Shown: positions 1 through 8,615, numbered from the stretch's first letter. The stretch: 33,307 nucleotides of DNA from an uncultured Clostridia bacterium (GCA_947588325.1 CANPYH010000002.1:1-33307), one strand, 5' to 3'. Made by a program: numbers and translations. Notes: generated from the letters alone by a model not told the origin.

Positions 1-2
1 AT

Positions 3-146
3 AAGAATAAGCCGAGTAATCCGACAGACCCGAACGAGGGAGATGAGGGCACGGGCAACCCCGCTCTTTGGCTGCTCACCCTGCTTGTTATCCCCGCCGT
101 GGGCATACCCGTAGGTGCGGTTATGTGGGTGAGAAAGAGGCGATAA
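3..146 (+). CDS. C-terminal end of a membrane-anchored surface protein (5' truncated by window edge)
   Basis: One frame is open from base 3 to a TAA at 144-146 and encodes 47 residues. It has a polar Pro/Asn/Asp/Glu/Gly-rich stretch, then about 22 hydrophobic residues (ALWLLTLLVIPAVGIPVGAV) and a short basic tail (WVRKRR, then stop). This is the usual plan of a C-terminal cell-surface anchor: linker, membrane helix, positive stop-transfer tail. No LPXTG sorting motif is visible in the part that is present. The rest of the gene lies outside the window, so the function is unknown. It is one of only four plus-strand genes, and repeats begin right after it. Confidence 0.55.
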   Translation, partial: KNKPSNPTDPNEGDEGTGNPALWLLTLLVIPAVGIPVGAVMWVRKRR

Positions 147-149
147 GAG

Positions 150-240
150 AAGGCGCGGTACTCTTCGCCGCGCTTGAGCTTCGGAGCGGGAAAAAGGTTT
201 TGATTGATATATTCTCGCTTGATAGGTAGATAATTTCTAC
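150..240 (-). repeat. R2 element fragment (copy f)
   Basis: Read on the minus strand, this stretch matches the 5' part of the longer R2 copies: an AT-rich tail, then a segment ending AGCGCGGCGAAGAGTACCGC, which corresponds to the first hairpin of R2. The conserved GTTTAC/GTAAAT stem-loop is missing, so the copy is truncated. It lies about 70 bp from an R1 copy, like the other R2 copies. Confidence 0.5.
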
Positions 241-307
241 TCGTGCCTTGGGAAAATGACAATCCCCGCTTTTCGAGTAAACCATTGCTTTTCGAGTAAC
301 TAACATT

Positions 308-509
308 GACAATCCCCTCAGGCGGACTTCGTCCGCCAGCCCCCCTCGACTTCGGGCGGCCCACCTGCTACCCAAGTTTTCGTGTTTATATCCAACAATC
401 TTGTAACGCTACAAGTTAGGTAACATATTCCCCCGAATAGCGGGGCGCGAACGTGGCCGCCCTTAGTAAGAGGGGCTGGCACGGCGTAGCCGTGACTGAG
501 GGGATTGTC
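308..509. mobile_element. R1 MITE-like element, complete copy with terminal inverted repeats
   Basis: The 202-bp element begins with GACAATCCCCTCAG and ends with its exact reverse complement (496-509). Each half has a small GC hairpin next to the terminal repeat (GGCGGAC-ttc-GTCCGCC on the left), followed by a run of C and a GGCGGCC motif. The middle holds a short palindrome (CTTGTA...TACAAG). No ORF is present, so if mobile it would be non-autonomous. No convincing target-site duplication was found. A second complete copy is at 24864-25114. Confidence 0.7.
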
Positions 510-583
510 ATATAATCAATACACGTTAAGTAATATATTATCCGATAAGCAAAAATCGTAATATCAAACTATCCTATTGAAAA

Positions 584-613
584 GGCACGCGTTGCAAAAT
601 TGCAACGCGTGCC
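584..613 (-). terminator. Perfect 13-bp hairpin with T tail, likely the displaced terminator of the xylanase operon
   Basis: GGCACGCGTTGCA (584-596) pairs perfectly with 601-613 across a four-base loop. Read on the minus strand, the stem ends in GTGCC followed by TTTT and CAATAGG. The hairpin beyond tmk (8730-8753) ends the same way, which supports an intrinsic-terminator role. It lies 375 bp beyond the GH10 stop codon, with R2 and R1 copies between them. Confidence 0.55.
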
Positions 614-631
614 TTGATGTTTAATTTATCC

Positions 632-690
632 TTTTGCACAAGCCCGAAACGAACCGATATGAGAGCGGCGGAGAGGTGCGCGACATGCCC
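632..690 (+). repeat. R2 element fragment (copy d)
   Basis: The segment with AACGAACCGATATGAGAGC and GGCGGAGAGGTGC matches the 5' part of the other R2 copies, including the conserved AACGAACCGA block. The stem-loop core and 3' part are absent. An R1 half-copy follows at 712. Confidence 0.5.
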
Positions 691-711
691 ACCTATTATG
701 CTCCCAGCCAA

Positions 712-775
712 GACAATCCCCTCAGTCACCTTCGGTGACAGCCCCCCCCTCGACTTCGAGCGGCCCACATCTTGC
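712..775 (+). repeat. R1 half-copy
   Basis: It has one terminal repeat (GACAATCCCCTCAG), the adjacent small hairpin (GTCACC-ttc-GGTGAC), the C-rich run and the GGCCCAC motif, but no matching inverted end nearby. The hairpin arm sequence differs from other R1 copies while pairing is kept. Confidence 0.65.
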
Positions 776-825
776 GCCTGACTTGTCGCGCTATTCTATC
801 TTTCGGGGCGGCCAGACATAAAATA

Positions 826-986
826 AATCTTCTTACACAAGCCTGGAACGAGCCGATATGTAGAAGGCACAGAGTACCGCTCAGACGTGCGGGAGAGGTT
901 ATTTCGACACAGGAGTTTACTAAAAACGTAAATGACTGTGTCGAAAATGTTCTCGGCTCGCGCGTATCAGCGGGGCTATGTGACTT
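826..986 (+). repeat. R2 structured dispersed element, long copy a
   Basis: This 160-bp copy is close to copy b (9730-9892). A hairpin lies around 866-879. An 11-bp stem joins TTTCGACACAG (902-912) and CTGTGTCGAAA (936-946), enclosing an inner GTTTAC/GTAAAT stem with a TAAAAAC loop. The conserved 3' block is ATCAGCGG followed by GGCTATGTGAC. An outer helix pairs GCGGG with CTCGC. On the minus strand the element begins within two bases of the GH10 stop codon, so it would lie in that transcript's 3' region. The function is unknown. Confidence 0.65.
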
Positions 987-987
987 C

Positions 988-2154
988 TTACAAAGAGATT
1001 ATCTCATAATACGCTCTCTTCGGCTGCAAATCGCGGGAGAAGATGAGGGGGTACTCGGTATGAATGGAGGTGGAGGCGTAGGTGTGATCGTCGGCGACGC
1101 CCCAGGTGGTTACGTTGGAAACGCGGCCGTGGCCCGCTGCGGTGGGCGCGGAGTACTTGCGGCAAACGCGGAAGATATCGGCGTACATCTCCCCCTGCGC
1201 AATCTCGACTTCGAGGGGGAGTCCGTCAAACGCCTGCGTGGAGCCATTGTAGGGATAGACCTGAATGTCCAGCTCGGTTATGTGCACGTCCAGCCCCATA
1301 TCGGTAAAGGTACGCACGGAGTCCTCAAAGTCCGCCATAAACGCGTCCCTGTCCGCCTCGTATTGCGGCAGACGGTAGTGCGCTTGCATGCCTATGCCGT
1401 CGATAGCGATACCGTCGGCACGCAGCATTTCAACGAGCTTGACGACAGCCTGTCTTTTGAGCGGGTTATTGAGCGTGTAGTCGTTATAGAACAGTTTAAC
1501 GTCGTCGCCGAGGGACTTACGCACCTGATCTGCCGTGCGGAACGCCTCTTTGATAAAGTCCACGCCGCACAGCCCGTACCAATCGAGGGAGTTGTCCCCG
1601 CTCGCCTCGCTGCCCCTGCGCCATATGTCCCCCGAATCGAGCTGGGCCTGGCTGATATTGCCGTGCAAAGCCTCGTTGCATACGTCCCAAACGTACAACT
1701 CGCCCTTAAAGTGCGTCATAACGTCGGTAATGTGCTTTCTTAATATCTCCAGCGCCGACTCTTTGGTCAGCTCTTTTTGCGTGAGCCAGGGCGGCAGAGA
1801 CTTGTACCACACAAGGCAATGCCCGCGCACTTCGGTGTTGTGCTCCTTCGCCCAGGATACCAGACTGTCCCCCGCGCCGAAGGAATATTGCCCCTCTTCG
1901 GGCTCGACAAACCGCCACTTCATCTCGTTTTCGGCGGTGATACTGTTAAAGTGGTGCATAAGCCCCGCTTTGTCGTACCGATTGATATTGCCCGTCAATA
2001 CCGCCGCGCCGACCGAAAAGTTATCCTTGTACTCGTCGCATATGTAGCCGTTATCCGTAAACGTCTCAGGCGAACAAGCCGTTGCGCCCGCCCCGATAAC
2101 GAAGCAAAGCACAACGGCTATTACGCAAACTATTGTTTTTAAGGCTCGCCGCAC
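988..2154 (-). CDS. Secreted endo-1,4-beta-xylanase, glycoside hydrolase family 10
   Basis: The 388-residue product has a hydrophobic signal segment (residues about 7-26) ending ATAC, possibly a lipoprotein signal. The rest is a GH10 catalytic barrel. GH10 signatures visible are GHCLVWY with the substrate-binding His/Trp, VWDVCNEALHG with the acid/base Glu after Asn, and ITELDIQVYP with the nucleophile Glu. Family knowledge predicts cleavage of internal beta-1,4-xylosidic bonds outside the membrane. No binding module is fused to it. The start is GTG at 2152-2154: an SD-like GAGGTGG lies inside the last codons of the upstream 2036-residue lipoprotein gene, eight bases away, and the upstream stop is at 2158-2160, so translation is probably coupled. 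The upstream protein's repeated modules may supply substrate binding. R2 copy a begins right after the stop codon. Confidence 0.92.
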   Translation of the reverse strand: MRRALKTIVCVIAVVLCFVIGAGATACSPETFTDNGYICDEYKDNFSVGAAVLTGNINRYDKAGLMHHFNSITAENEMKWRFVEPEEGQYSFGAGDSLVSWAKEHNTEVRGHCLVWYKSLPPWLTQKELTKESALEILRKHITDVMTHFKGELYVWDVCNEALHGNISQAQLDSGDIWRRGSEASGDNSLDWYGLCGVDFIKEAFRTADQVRKSLGDDVKLFYNDYTLNNPLKRQAVVKLVEMLRADGIAIDGIGMQAHYRLPQYEADRDAFMADFEDSVRTFTDMGLDVHITELDIQVYPYNGSTQAFDGLPLEVEIAQGEMYADIFRVCRKYSAPTAAGHGRVSNVTTWGVADDHTYASTSIHTEYPLIFSRDLQPKRAYYEIISL

Positions 2155-2157
2155 TAA

Positions 2158-5100
2158 TTAAACCACCTCTGTAAAGGATATGTCGGTAATTGTTACGGTG
2201 AAGGGCTCCTCAACAGAAGCGGTATATCCCTTGAGTTGTAAATTGAACGGATTTCCGTCTTGTACCGTACCTGTATAAGTCAAAGTTCTGGTCAATTCGT
2301 CGGCTGTAAAATCAGTAAGGCGTTGATTACTTGTAGAATAAACTATTCTGAAGTTCGAAGGGAACGAGGATATAGTTATTTTCATCGAAACCTTATACTT
2401 CTTGCCAATCGCAAAATGAGGTTGAATTTTAAGTCGCGTTTTACCGTCATCGGAACCATTTTCCGAAGTATACGATATAGTCAATGTGCCGTTGTCGAAT
2501 TTAGGCGTTTCGGCATAATTGACGCCGCCCGGATCTGCATAGTACCATTTCCCGGGATTTGCACAAGCAATACCGTCATTATTATAAGATTGTTCGAGAT
2601 CATATGTGGTCGGTATCTCGACTACGCGTTTCTCAACCTTAATATTCTCAATAAGTATGCTTACGCCGTTATAGTCTGTGGTCGGATCAGTAACCTTATG
2701 GGATCTGATAGCAAACGTCTCTTTGTATGTCATTGTGCCTTCGTAGGTCACGCTCTTTTTTGAATTTGCCGTAAGCGAGATATATGCCAAATAAGGTTTA
2801 TCCCAAATAAGATTTGACGAAGACGCCTTAAGTCCGGGTTCCCCAATGCGAAGTTGTATATTTGCAGAAGCCGTAATGTCCATTGTTATCTTGTACGTCG
2901 TCGTGCCGTCGTCAAAGCCAGGCTGATAGCGGAAGTAGAAGTAGTTATCCGTTGCGGGCACTCCATACTCGTTAAAGGTTACACCAATGGAATCACCCTT
3001 TGTCGCACTCTTCTTGATCCAAGGCTCGGTGGTATAGGAGACGACCGTCTTGCTGTCCGTGCCGTAAGTCCATACTCCAGGCGTTTTCCTTGTGTCCGTG
3101 GCACTTTTATTCTCAAGCGGGGTAGCTTCGGGCTCGGGCTCAACTACGCGCTTTTCAAACTTAATATTCTCAACAAGTATGCTTGCTCCGTTTAAGGTTG
3201 TCGTATCTCCTTTAAGCGTATGGGTCTTGATGGAGAATGGATCCTGATTATTCATAGTGCCTTCATACGTTATTGTCAAGGGCTGGTTTGCCGTGAGGTT
3301 CTTGTATAACATATAGGTGCCACTGTAATCAAGGTCTACCCCGTCAGCCTTAAACCCAGGTTCGCCAACGCGAATTTGCATGTCTACGGAAGCGGTGACT
3401 GTTACGGTCGCGGTGTAAGTCGTTGTGCCGTCGTCAAACTTGGGTTGATAGCGGAAGTAGAAGTATTTTTGTGCGGTAATAGCACTTCCCTCATAAGTGT
3501 CAAATGTTACGCCGAGGGAATCGCCCTTTTCGGGATCTGTTTTAATCCAAGGCAATACGGAGTAAGTTATATACGTTACCTCACCTTGTGTTTCATCTGC
3601 GGAATAAACCCATGTTCCAGCCGCGCTTATTGCGCCCGCTCTATCTGTTTTCTTAAGCGGGGTCGCTTCGGGCTCGGGCTCTATGGTGCGCTCGGTAATC
3701 GAGATATCCGTCAAAACTATGCTTGCGCCGTTGAGGTTCTTAACCCCCTCGCCGAGCGCGTCGATTCTGATCGAGAACGGCTCTTTAGTCGATATTGTAC
3801 CGTCATAGTTAATCGCCGTCGCATTGCCTGCGGTTACAGTCTGTTTGGTGATATACTTGTCGCCGTATCCGTCCGTGCCCTCTGCAGGCTGACCGAAACG
3901 AACGGTAGCGTCAACGCTGACTGTGAGCATGAAGCTGATATTATAAGTAGCGGTCTCGGATTCGAACTTCGGCTGAATGCGGAAGTAGAAGTAATTATCC
4001 GTAGCGGGTACGGCGCCCTTGTTAAACATTACGCCCAAGGAATTATCCTTGCTCCAAGGCGCTATAATGAAGTTAATATTGGAGCCGTCGCCGTCGGCGT
4101 GGTAGAACCACTGTCCCGCATTGTCCATAGTTTGACCGTTCTGTTTATCTTCGAGCGGCGCGGTGCCGGGAATAGTTGCCGTAAAGGTTATGTTTTCTAT
4201 TTTGATTTCCAGACCGTCGAGGACTTCGACGCCTGCCGCGGCATGGTTAATGCCGATGGACAGAGGCTCGGTCGGGGTAACCTTGCCGCTGAACTTAACG
4301 GTCTGCGCCTCGTTCGCGGTAATGTGGGGATAGATATAATTGCTTCCGCCGTAGTCCGCGCTGCCGTCCGCCTTAACCCCCGCCTGTCCTACGCGAAGAT
4401 CCAGATCCTCGGTGGCGGTGATGGTAAAGGATACGGTGTAAGTCGCTCCCTCTCCGAATGCGGGTTGCATACGGAAGGAGAATTTGTTGTCTATGATGGG
4501 TCCCTTGTATTGGTAGGTTTTGAAGGTAACGCCAAGGCTGTCCTCCTTAAACCACGGCTTGGTGGAGTATTCAACCGCCGTCTCCTCATTACTTACCATG
4601 TAGTGCCAATTGCCCGCGTCTGCCATAATGGTGTCGCGGTCGGCAAGGGTTATCGCCTCGCTTCCCTCGGGAACAGTAGGCTCCTCGGGCTCGGGCTCAA
4701 CCGTTCTTGCGGTGATCGTGAACTCCTCGACAAGAATGGATACGCCGTTAAGGTTTGCCGTGCCTTCGCCGAGAGACTGTATTCTGATCGAGAAGGGCTC
4801 ACGGGTGGATATCGTACCGTCATAGTTTATCGCGGTTTTCTCGCCCGCTACAACGTCCTGGGTAGACATGTATGCGGCGCCGTATCCGTCCGCGCCCTCT
4901 GCGGGCTGACCGAAACGAATGGTAACGTTCGCGCTCACGGTCACCATAAAGCTGACGTGATAGGTGGTCGTGCCGTCGTCAAACTTGGGCTGGTAACGGA
5001 AATAGAAGTATTTGCCGTCGGCGGGTGCGCTGTATTGGTTAAACGTAGCGCCCATAGATTCGGCGTTATCGCCCATCTTCCAAGGCTCTATGTCAAAGGA

Positions 5101-8100
5101 TATGCCGCCGTCCACATGATAGAACCACTGCCCTGCTGCCCCCATTACGTCCGCATTGCCCTTCTTTTCGAGAGGAACACTGCCCTCTGGTGCGGAAGGC
5201 TTGGGAGCGACGGTGCGCTTTTCGAACTTGATGTTCTGAACAAGTATGGTTGCGCCGTCAAAGGTCTGCGCGCCGTTCTGAAGCGTGTTGGTGCGGATTG
5301 TAAACGGCTCCTGATCGCCGATCGTTCCCTCGAATGTTACGTCCATGGGCACATTGGCTTTGAGCACAGGATATTGCATTCCGTATGCGCCGCCGTATTG
5401 CCATTTACCGTCGGCATATATAGGTGCGCCGACGCGGAGCTGTATGTCAACGGTGGAGGTAATCGTCAGGGTTGCGGTGTAAGTCGTCGTGCCGTCGTCA
5501 AAGCTCGGCTGATAGCTGAAGTAGAAGAAGTTATTCGTCGCGGGTACGCCGTACTTGTCGAAGGTAACGCCGAGGCTGTCGCCCTTAACCCAAGGTTCGG
5601 TGGCGAAAGTCATGGTCGTTCCCTCGTTATCCGCCTCATAAGTCCAGACGCCCGAAGTGTTTACCGCCGTCTTTCTGTTTTGCGCTTCGAGCTTGGTGCT
5701 GCCCTCGGGCGCTTCGGGATCGGGGGGAGCTACGACTTCGACCTTGGTGAAGGAGATATCCGAAACGGTGATAGTGAAAGGCTGTTCCTTCATAAAGCCT
5801 TTGGGCTGTACATAGAAGGGCGTTTCGCCGTCGACTTCGGTCTCATAGTCTATGGTAGCGGAGAGGTTTTCGCCGAAGGAGAGGGTCTTGCCTTCCACGC
5901 CGTATATTACTCTGAAGCCCTTTTCCGTGTTCTCGGTCGCGACGCTCGAGACGGTAACGGTCATGTGCGCCTTATACTTGGTACCGACGGGGAACGCGGG
6001 CTGATAGCGAAGCTGGATAGTGTTGCTTTCGGTGTCCGCTACGGAGGTGAAGGACAAACTTGCCGCACCGTCCGCATATTTGGGCGTTTCCGCCAAGGTG
6101 TACGCCTCGCCCGCGGTGCCGTCAGCGGTGTAATACCACTTGCCGGGATCGCCGCAAACGGTTTTCTTGTCAGCCTTTGTAAGGTCATATCCCGTGGTAG
6201 GCTCGGGCTCGGGCGTGACGGTGCGCTCCTCGAACTCAATACCCGTTACAAGGAACTCGACGCCATCGAGGCTCTCGACGCCTTCGCCGAGCGCGTCGAT
6301 CTTGATCGAGAAGGGCTCGTTTGTCGAGGTTGTGCCGTCGTACGACACTTCGGCGGGCTCGTCTGCCGTAAGGTCGGTGGACTTAAAGCCCTCGCCCGGC
6401 TGACCGTAACGAACGGTTACGTTCGCGCCGACCTTAACCGTGAAGGTCGCGGTGTAGTTCTGGAATTCGGGCTGGTAGCGGAAGTAGAAATCATTCATGC
6501 TTTCATCACCCTGGTCACCGGGTTTGCCGTAAGTGCCGAAGGTTACACCGACGGTGTCGCCCTCGCCCCAGGGACGCTCGGAATATGCCGCCGAGACATC
6601 CTTATCCGCGAAGTAGTACCAAACGCCGGGATCATTGATGGTCTCGCTGTTAGTTCTCTTTTCGAGGGAGTGCTTAACATTGGGGTCGACTTCGGTCTTT
6701 TCGTAGCTGAACTCGCTGACCGAAACGGTTATGGGCGCGCCCTCTGTCGCAAATATTTCGATATGGAAAGGATCCGATCCGGACAATACGCTGCTTGCCG
6801 TTATGGATATATCCTCGTTTGCCGCAAGCTCGTTAAATCTCGTCCTTACCGCGTCGGTGCCTACGTCAATGTTGGCAGGTGCGGTGAGACGAATCTTGAA
6901 GGTTGCGGTGTAGTGCGTGCCGTAACCGTCCTCGAGCCAAGGCTGATAGCGGAGCTGATAGTGCTTGCCCGCGGTTATATTGTTAAGTTCGAGAGTTGCC
7001 GTGCCGTCGGCGTATGCCGCGCTTACAACTTCTCCCTGACCCTTGCCTTCGCCGCTGTCCACCATGTAGAACCACTTATCGGGGTGCTTGACGGTATCCG
7101 CCTTGCCCGCCCAGGTCATTTCATACTCGTCGCCGGGCTGTTCGGGCTCGGGCTGTTCGGGCTCGGGCTCGGGTTCGGGCTGAGGCTCAACGTCACCCGG
7201 CTGGCGGGGACGGAAGGAGATATCCGACATCTCGAAGGACGCGCCCGCAAGACCGGGATCTGCTGTGCGGGGTCCGATATGGAAGGGCTCTGCGTCGGTG
7301 ATCGTACCGAAGTAGGTTACTTCTTTGGACTGACCTGCCGTGACGGTGGTGGATCTGAGCGTGGAGGTGTCTTTGTTCGTGGTGTTATTACCCTCGGCGT
7401 CCTTCTTCCAAGCGGGCTGACCGTAGTTGATTTGTCCGCCGACGCTCATGGTAAGCGTGAAGGTCATGACATATTGACCCTCGTCGTTAGCCTGATCCGC
7501 CGTCGGCTGGTAACGGAAGTAGAAGTATTGATTCCGCTCAAGCGTGTTATATGCGTCGAAGGTTACGCCGACAGCATTGCCGCCGTACCAAGGCGACTGC
7601 TTGAAGCTGATGTTGCTGACGGAGCCGTCGTTGAAGTAGTACCAAACACCGGGAGACTGCATAACTGCGGCATTTTGCGCCTTCTCGAGTTTGCACCAGT
7701 CCTCGGGCCTTGACGGCGAGATGACGTGGACGGTGCAGGTGGCGGTCGTCGCGCCGCGCTGTGCGGTTATGATGACGTCGCCGATATTATCCCCGACCGC
7801 GGTGACTACGCCGCCAGATACCGTCGCAATGGTGACGTCGGAGGACTTCCAGGTCACGGTTCCGCCGTCCGATGATGTCGCCGTCAGCGTTATCTGCTGC
7901 TCGCCCTCGTCGAGGTTAATAGTCGCCTCTGTCTGGGAGATTGTTATCGTTCGGGTAAGTACCGTGATTTCGCAAGTAGCGGACTCGCCGTTCGAGGTCG
8001 TCGCGGTTATGGTAGCCGAGCCTTCGCCTACCGCCGTGACTGTGCCGTTACGAACGGTGGCGACTTTACTGTCGCTCGTATCCCACGTTACCTCTACCCC

Positions 8101-8268
8101 CCCCCCTACGTTTGCGGTGAGGCGGTATGTGTCGCCTACGTACATCGTGCGCTCGGTCTGGTTCAATGTTATCCCGCCGCCGCATGCAGAAAAAGTAGCA
8201 AGCACCAGCGAGAATGACAGGAGAACAGCGAGTACGATGACAATTGCCGATTTTTTGGAAACTCTCAT
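2158..8268 (-). CDS. Giant surface lipoprotein with two BIG2 domains and 11 repeated jelly-roll-like modules
   Basis: The 2036-residue product starts with a signal ending FSAC|GGG (lipobox-like). Two bacterial Ig-like (BIG2) domains follow, residues about 34-106 and 108-182. Then come eleven modules with conserved Trp positions near residues 206, 399, 549, 709, 873, 1046, 1220, 1387, 1551, 1732 and 1907. Each has a G-x-W-x-Y start, a YFYFRYQP-type strand, a T-rich strand, PFSI and a closing ILVENIKFEKR-type strand. Linkers are PEPEP-rich, the longest near residue 370. The pattern recalls CBM4/9-type carbohydrate-binding sandwiches; that is inference. The start is ATG with SD AAGGAGG. The xylanase gene follows directly, so a role in holding xylan-type glycans at the cell surface is plausible. 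A run of ten G in the coding strand lies near residue 54. Confidence 0.85.
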   Translation of the reverse strand: MRVSKKSAIVIVLAVLLSFSLVLATFSACGGGITLNQTERTMYVGDTYRLTANVGGGVEVTWDTSDSKVATVRNGTVTAVGEGSATITATTSNGESATCEITVLTRTITISQTEATINLDEGEQQITLTATSSDGGTVTWKSSDVTIATVSGGVVTAVGDNIGDVIITAQRGATTATCTVHVISPSRPEDWCKLEKAQNAAVMQSPGVWYYFNDGSVSNISFKQSPWYGGNAVGVTFDAYNTLERNQYFYFRYQPTADQANDEGQYVMTFTLTMSVGGQINYGQPAWKKDAEGNNTTNKDTSTLRSTTVTAGQSKEVTYFGTITDAEPFHIGPRTADPGLAGASFEMSDISFRPRQPGDVEPQPEPEPEPEQPEPEQPGDEYEMTWAGKADTVKHPDKWFYMVDSGEGKGQGEVVSAAYADGTATLELNNITAGKHYQLRYQPWLEDGYGTHYTATFKIRLTAPANIDVGTDAVRTRFNELAANEDISITASSVLSGSDPFHIEIFATEGAPITVSVSEFSYEKTEVDPNVKHSLEKRTNSETINDPGVWYYFADKDVSAAYSERPWGEGDTVGVTFGTYGKPGDQGDESMNDFYFRYQPEFQNYTATFTVKVGANVTVRYGQPGEGFKSTDLTADEPAEVSYDGTTSTNEPFSIKIDALGEGVESLDGVEFLVTGIEFEERTVTPEPEPTTGYDLTKADKKTVCGDPGKWYYTADGTAGEAYTLAETPKYADGAASLSFTSVADTESNTIQLRYQPAFPVGTKYKAHMTVTVSSVATENTEKGFRVIYGVEGKTLSFGENLSATIDYETEVDGETPFYVQPKGFMKEQPFTITVSDISFTKVEVVAPPDPEAPEGSTKLEAQNRKTAVNTSGVWTYEADNEGTTMTFATEPWVKGDSLGVTFDKYGVPATNNFFYFSYQPSFDDGTTTYTATLTITSTVDIQLRVGAPIYADGKWQYGGAYGMQYPVLKANVPMDVTFEGTIGDQEPFTIRTNTLQNGAQTFDGATILVQNIKFEKRTVAPKPSAPEGSVPLEKKGNADVMGAAGQWFYHVDGGISFDIEPWKMGDNAESMGATFNQYSAPADGKYFYFRYQPKFDDGTTTYHVSFMVTVSANVTIRFGQPAEGADGYGAAYMSTQDVVAGEKTAINYDGTISTREPFSIRIQSLGEGTANLNGVSILVEEFTITARTVEPEPEEPTVPEGSEAITLADRDTIMADAGNWHYMVSNEETAVEYSTKPWFKEDSLGVTFKTYQYKGPIIDNKFSFRMQPAFGEGATYTVSFTITATEDLDLRVGQAGVKADGSADYGGSNYIYPHITANEAQTVKFSGKVTPTEPLSIGINHAAAGVEVLDGLEIKIENITFTATIPGTAPLEDKQNGQTMDNAGQWFYHADGDGSNINFIIAPWSKDNSLGVMFNKGAVPATDNYFYFRIQPKFESETATYNISFMLTVSVDATVRFGQPAEGTDGYGDKYITKQTVTAGNATAINYDGTISTKEPFSIRIDALGEGVKNLNGASIVLTDISITERTIEPEPEATPLKKTDRAGAISAAGTWVYSADETQGEVTYITYSVLPWIKTDPEKGDSLGVTFDTYEGSAITAQKYFYFRYQPKFDDGTTTYTATVTVTASVDMQIRVGEPGFKADGVDLDYSGTYMLYKNLTANQPLTITYEGTMNNQDPFSIKTHTLKGDTTTLNGASILVENIKFEKRVVEPEPEATPLENKSATDTRKTPGVWTYGTDSKTVVSYTTEPWIKKSATKGDSIGVTFNEYGVPATDNYFYFRYQPGFDDGTTTYKITMDITASANIQLRIGEPGLKASSSNLIWDKPYLAYISLTANSKKSVTYEGTMTYKETFAIRSHKVTDPTTDYNGVSILIENIKVEKRVVEIPTTYDLEQSYNNDGIACANPGKWYYADPGGVNYAETPKFDNGTLTISYTSENGSDDGKTRLKIQPHFAIGKKYKVSMKITISSFPSNFRIVYSTSNQRLTDFTADELTRTLTYTGTVQDGNPFNLQLKGYTASVEEPFTVTITDISFTEVV
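8097..8106 (-). repeat. Ten-base G tract in the coding strand of the giant lipoprotein gene
   Basis: The plus strand shows ten consecutive C, which read as GGG GGG GGG plus the G of a GTA codon (Gly-Gly-Gly-Val) in the first BIG2 domain. Nothing else in the gene matches this run. Runs of this length are prone to slippage, and a one-base change would truncate the protein around residue 60. Confidence 0.85.
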
Positions 8269-8354
8269 ACTTTCCTCCTTTTATAGGGCGCTCCGCCTTC
8301 TGTTTTTCGCCGCTTTTCGCGGCAATTGCGGATTTTACCCCAATCTACGTATAC

Positions 8355-8360
8355 ATTATA
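8355..8360 (-). promoter_or_regulatory. Likely -10 box for the giant lipoprotein/xylanase operon
   Basis: Read on the minus strand this is TATAAT preceded by TG one base upstream (extended -10). No good -35 is found at 16-18 bases; a TTGCAA lies 22 bases away. The predicted 5' leader is about 80 bases and ends in the strong SD site of the lipoprotein gene. Confidence 0.5.
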
Positions 8361-8509
8361 ACACATATTTTTCTTCTGTGTTTTGCAATTTTTACTTTGT
8401 TATATTGCAATGTTTATTTAGTTGCGGATAGACTTTCCATAAAGTATTTTACCGCAAAGTGAGTTAATATAAAATAGGTTATTGTATTTTATAGTAGTTG
8501 CAGCAATTC

Positions 8510-8615
8510 GCCCTTTGGTTGCCCGCAAACCACTCGCCGCGCTGGAGCTATGGGGTCGGAAAAAAGGATTTCATTCGGCATATCCTGCTATAGATAAATA
8601 ATTACTTTTCGAGTA
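8510..8615 (-). repeat. R2 element fragment (copy e)
   Basis: On the minus strand it keeps the AT-rich tail (ATGAAATCCTTTTTTCCGA) and the AGCGCGGCGAGTGG segment of R2, but not the conserved stem-loop. It lies directly beside the R1 palindrome at 8625. The rest of 8269-8510 holds the promoter of the lipoprotein gene and AT-rich sequence with nothing else recognised. Confidence 0.45.

Noticed and set aside
772-1743. A 323-residue plus-strand frame over R1/R2 and the xylanase gene
   Set aside because: It runs through repeats and antisense to clear GH10 motifs; no protein features of its own.
3376-7713. A 1445-residue open frame on the plus strand, antisense to the giant lipoprotein
   Set aside because: It follows the repeat period of the minus-strand gene, has no SD, signal or recognisable domain, and its openness is explained by the repeated, GC-biased codons of the real gene.
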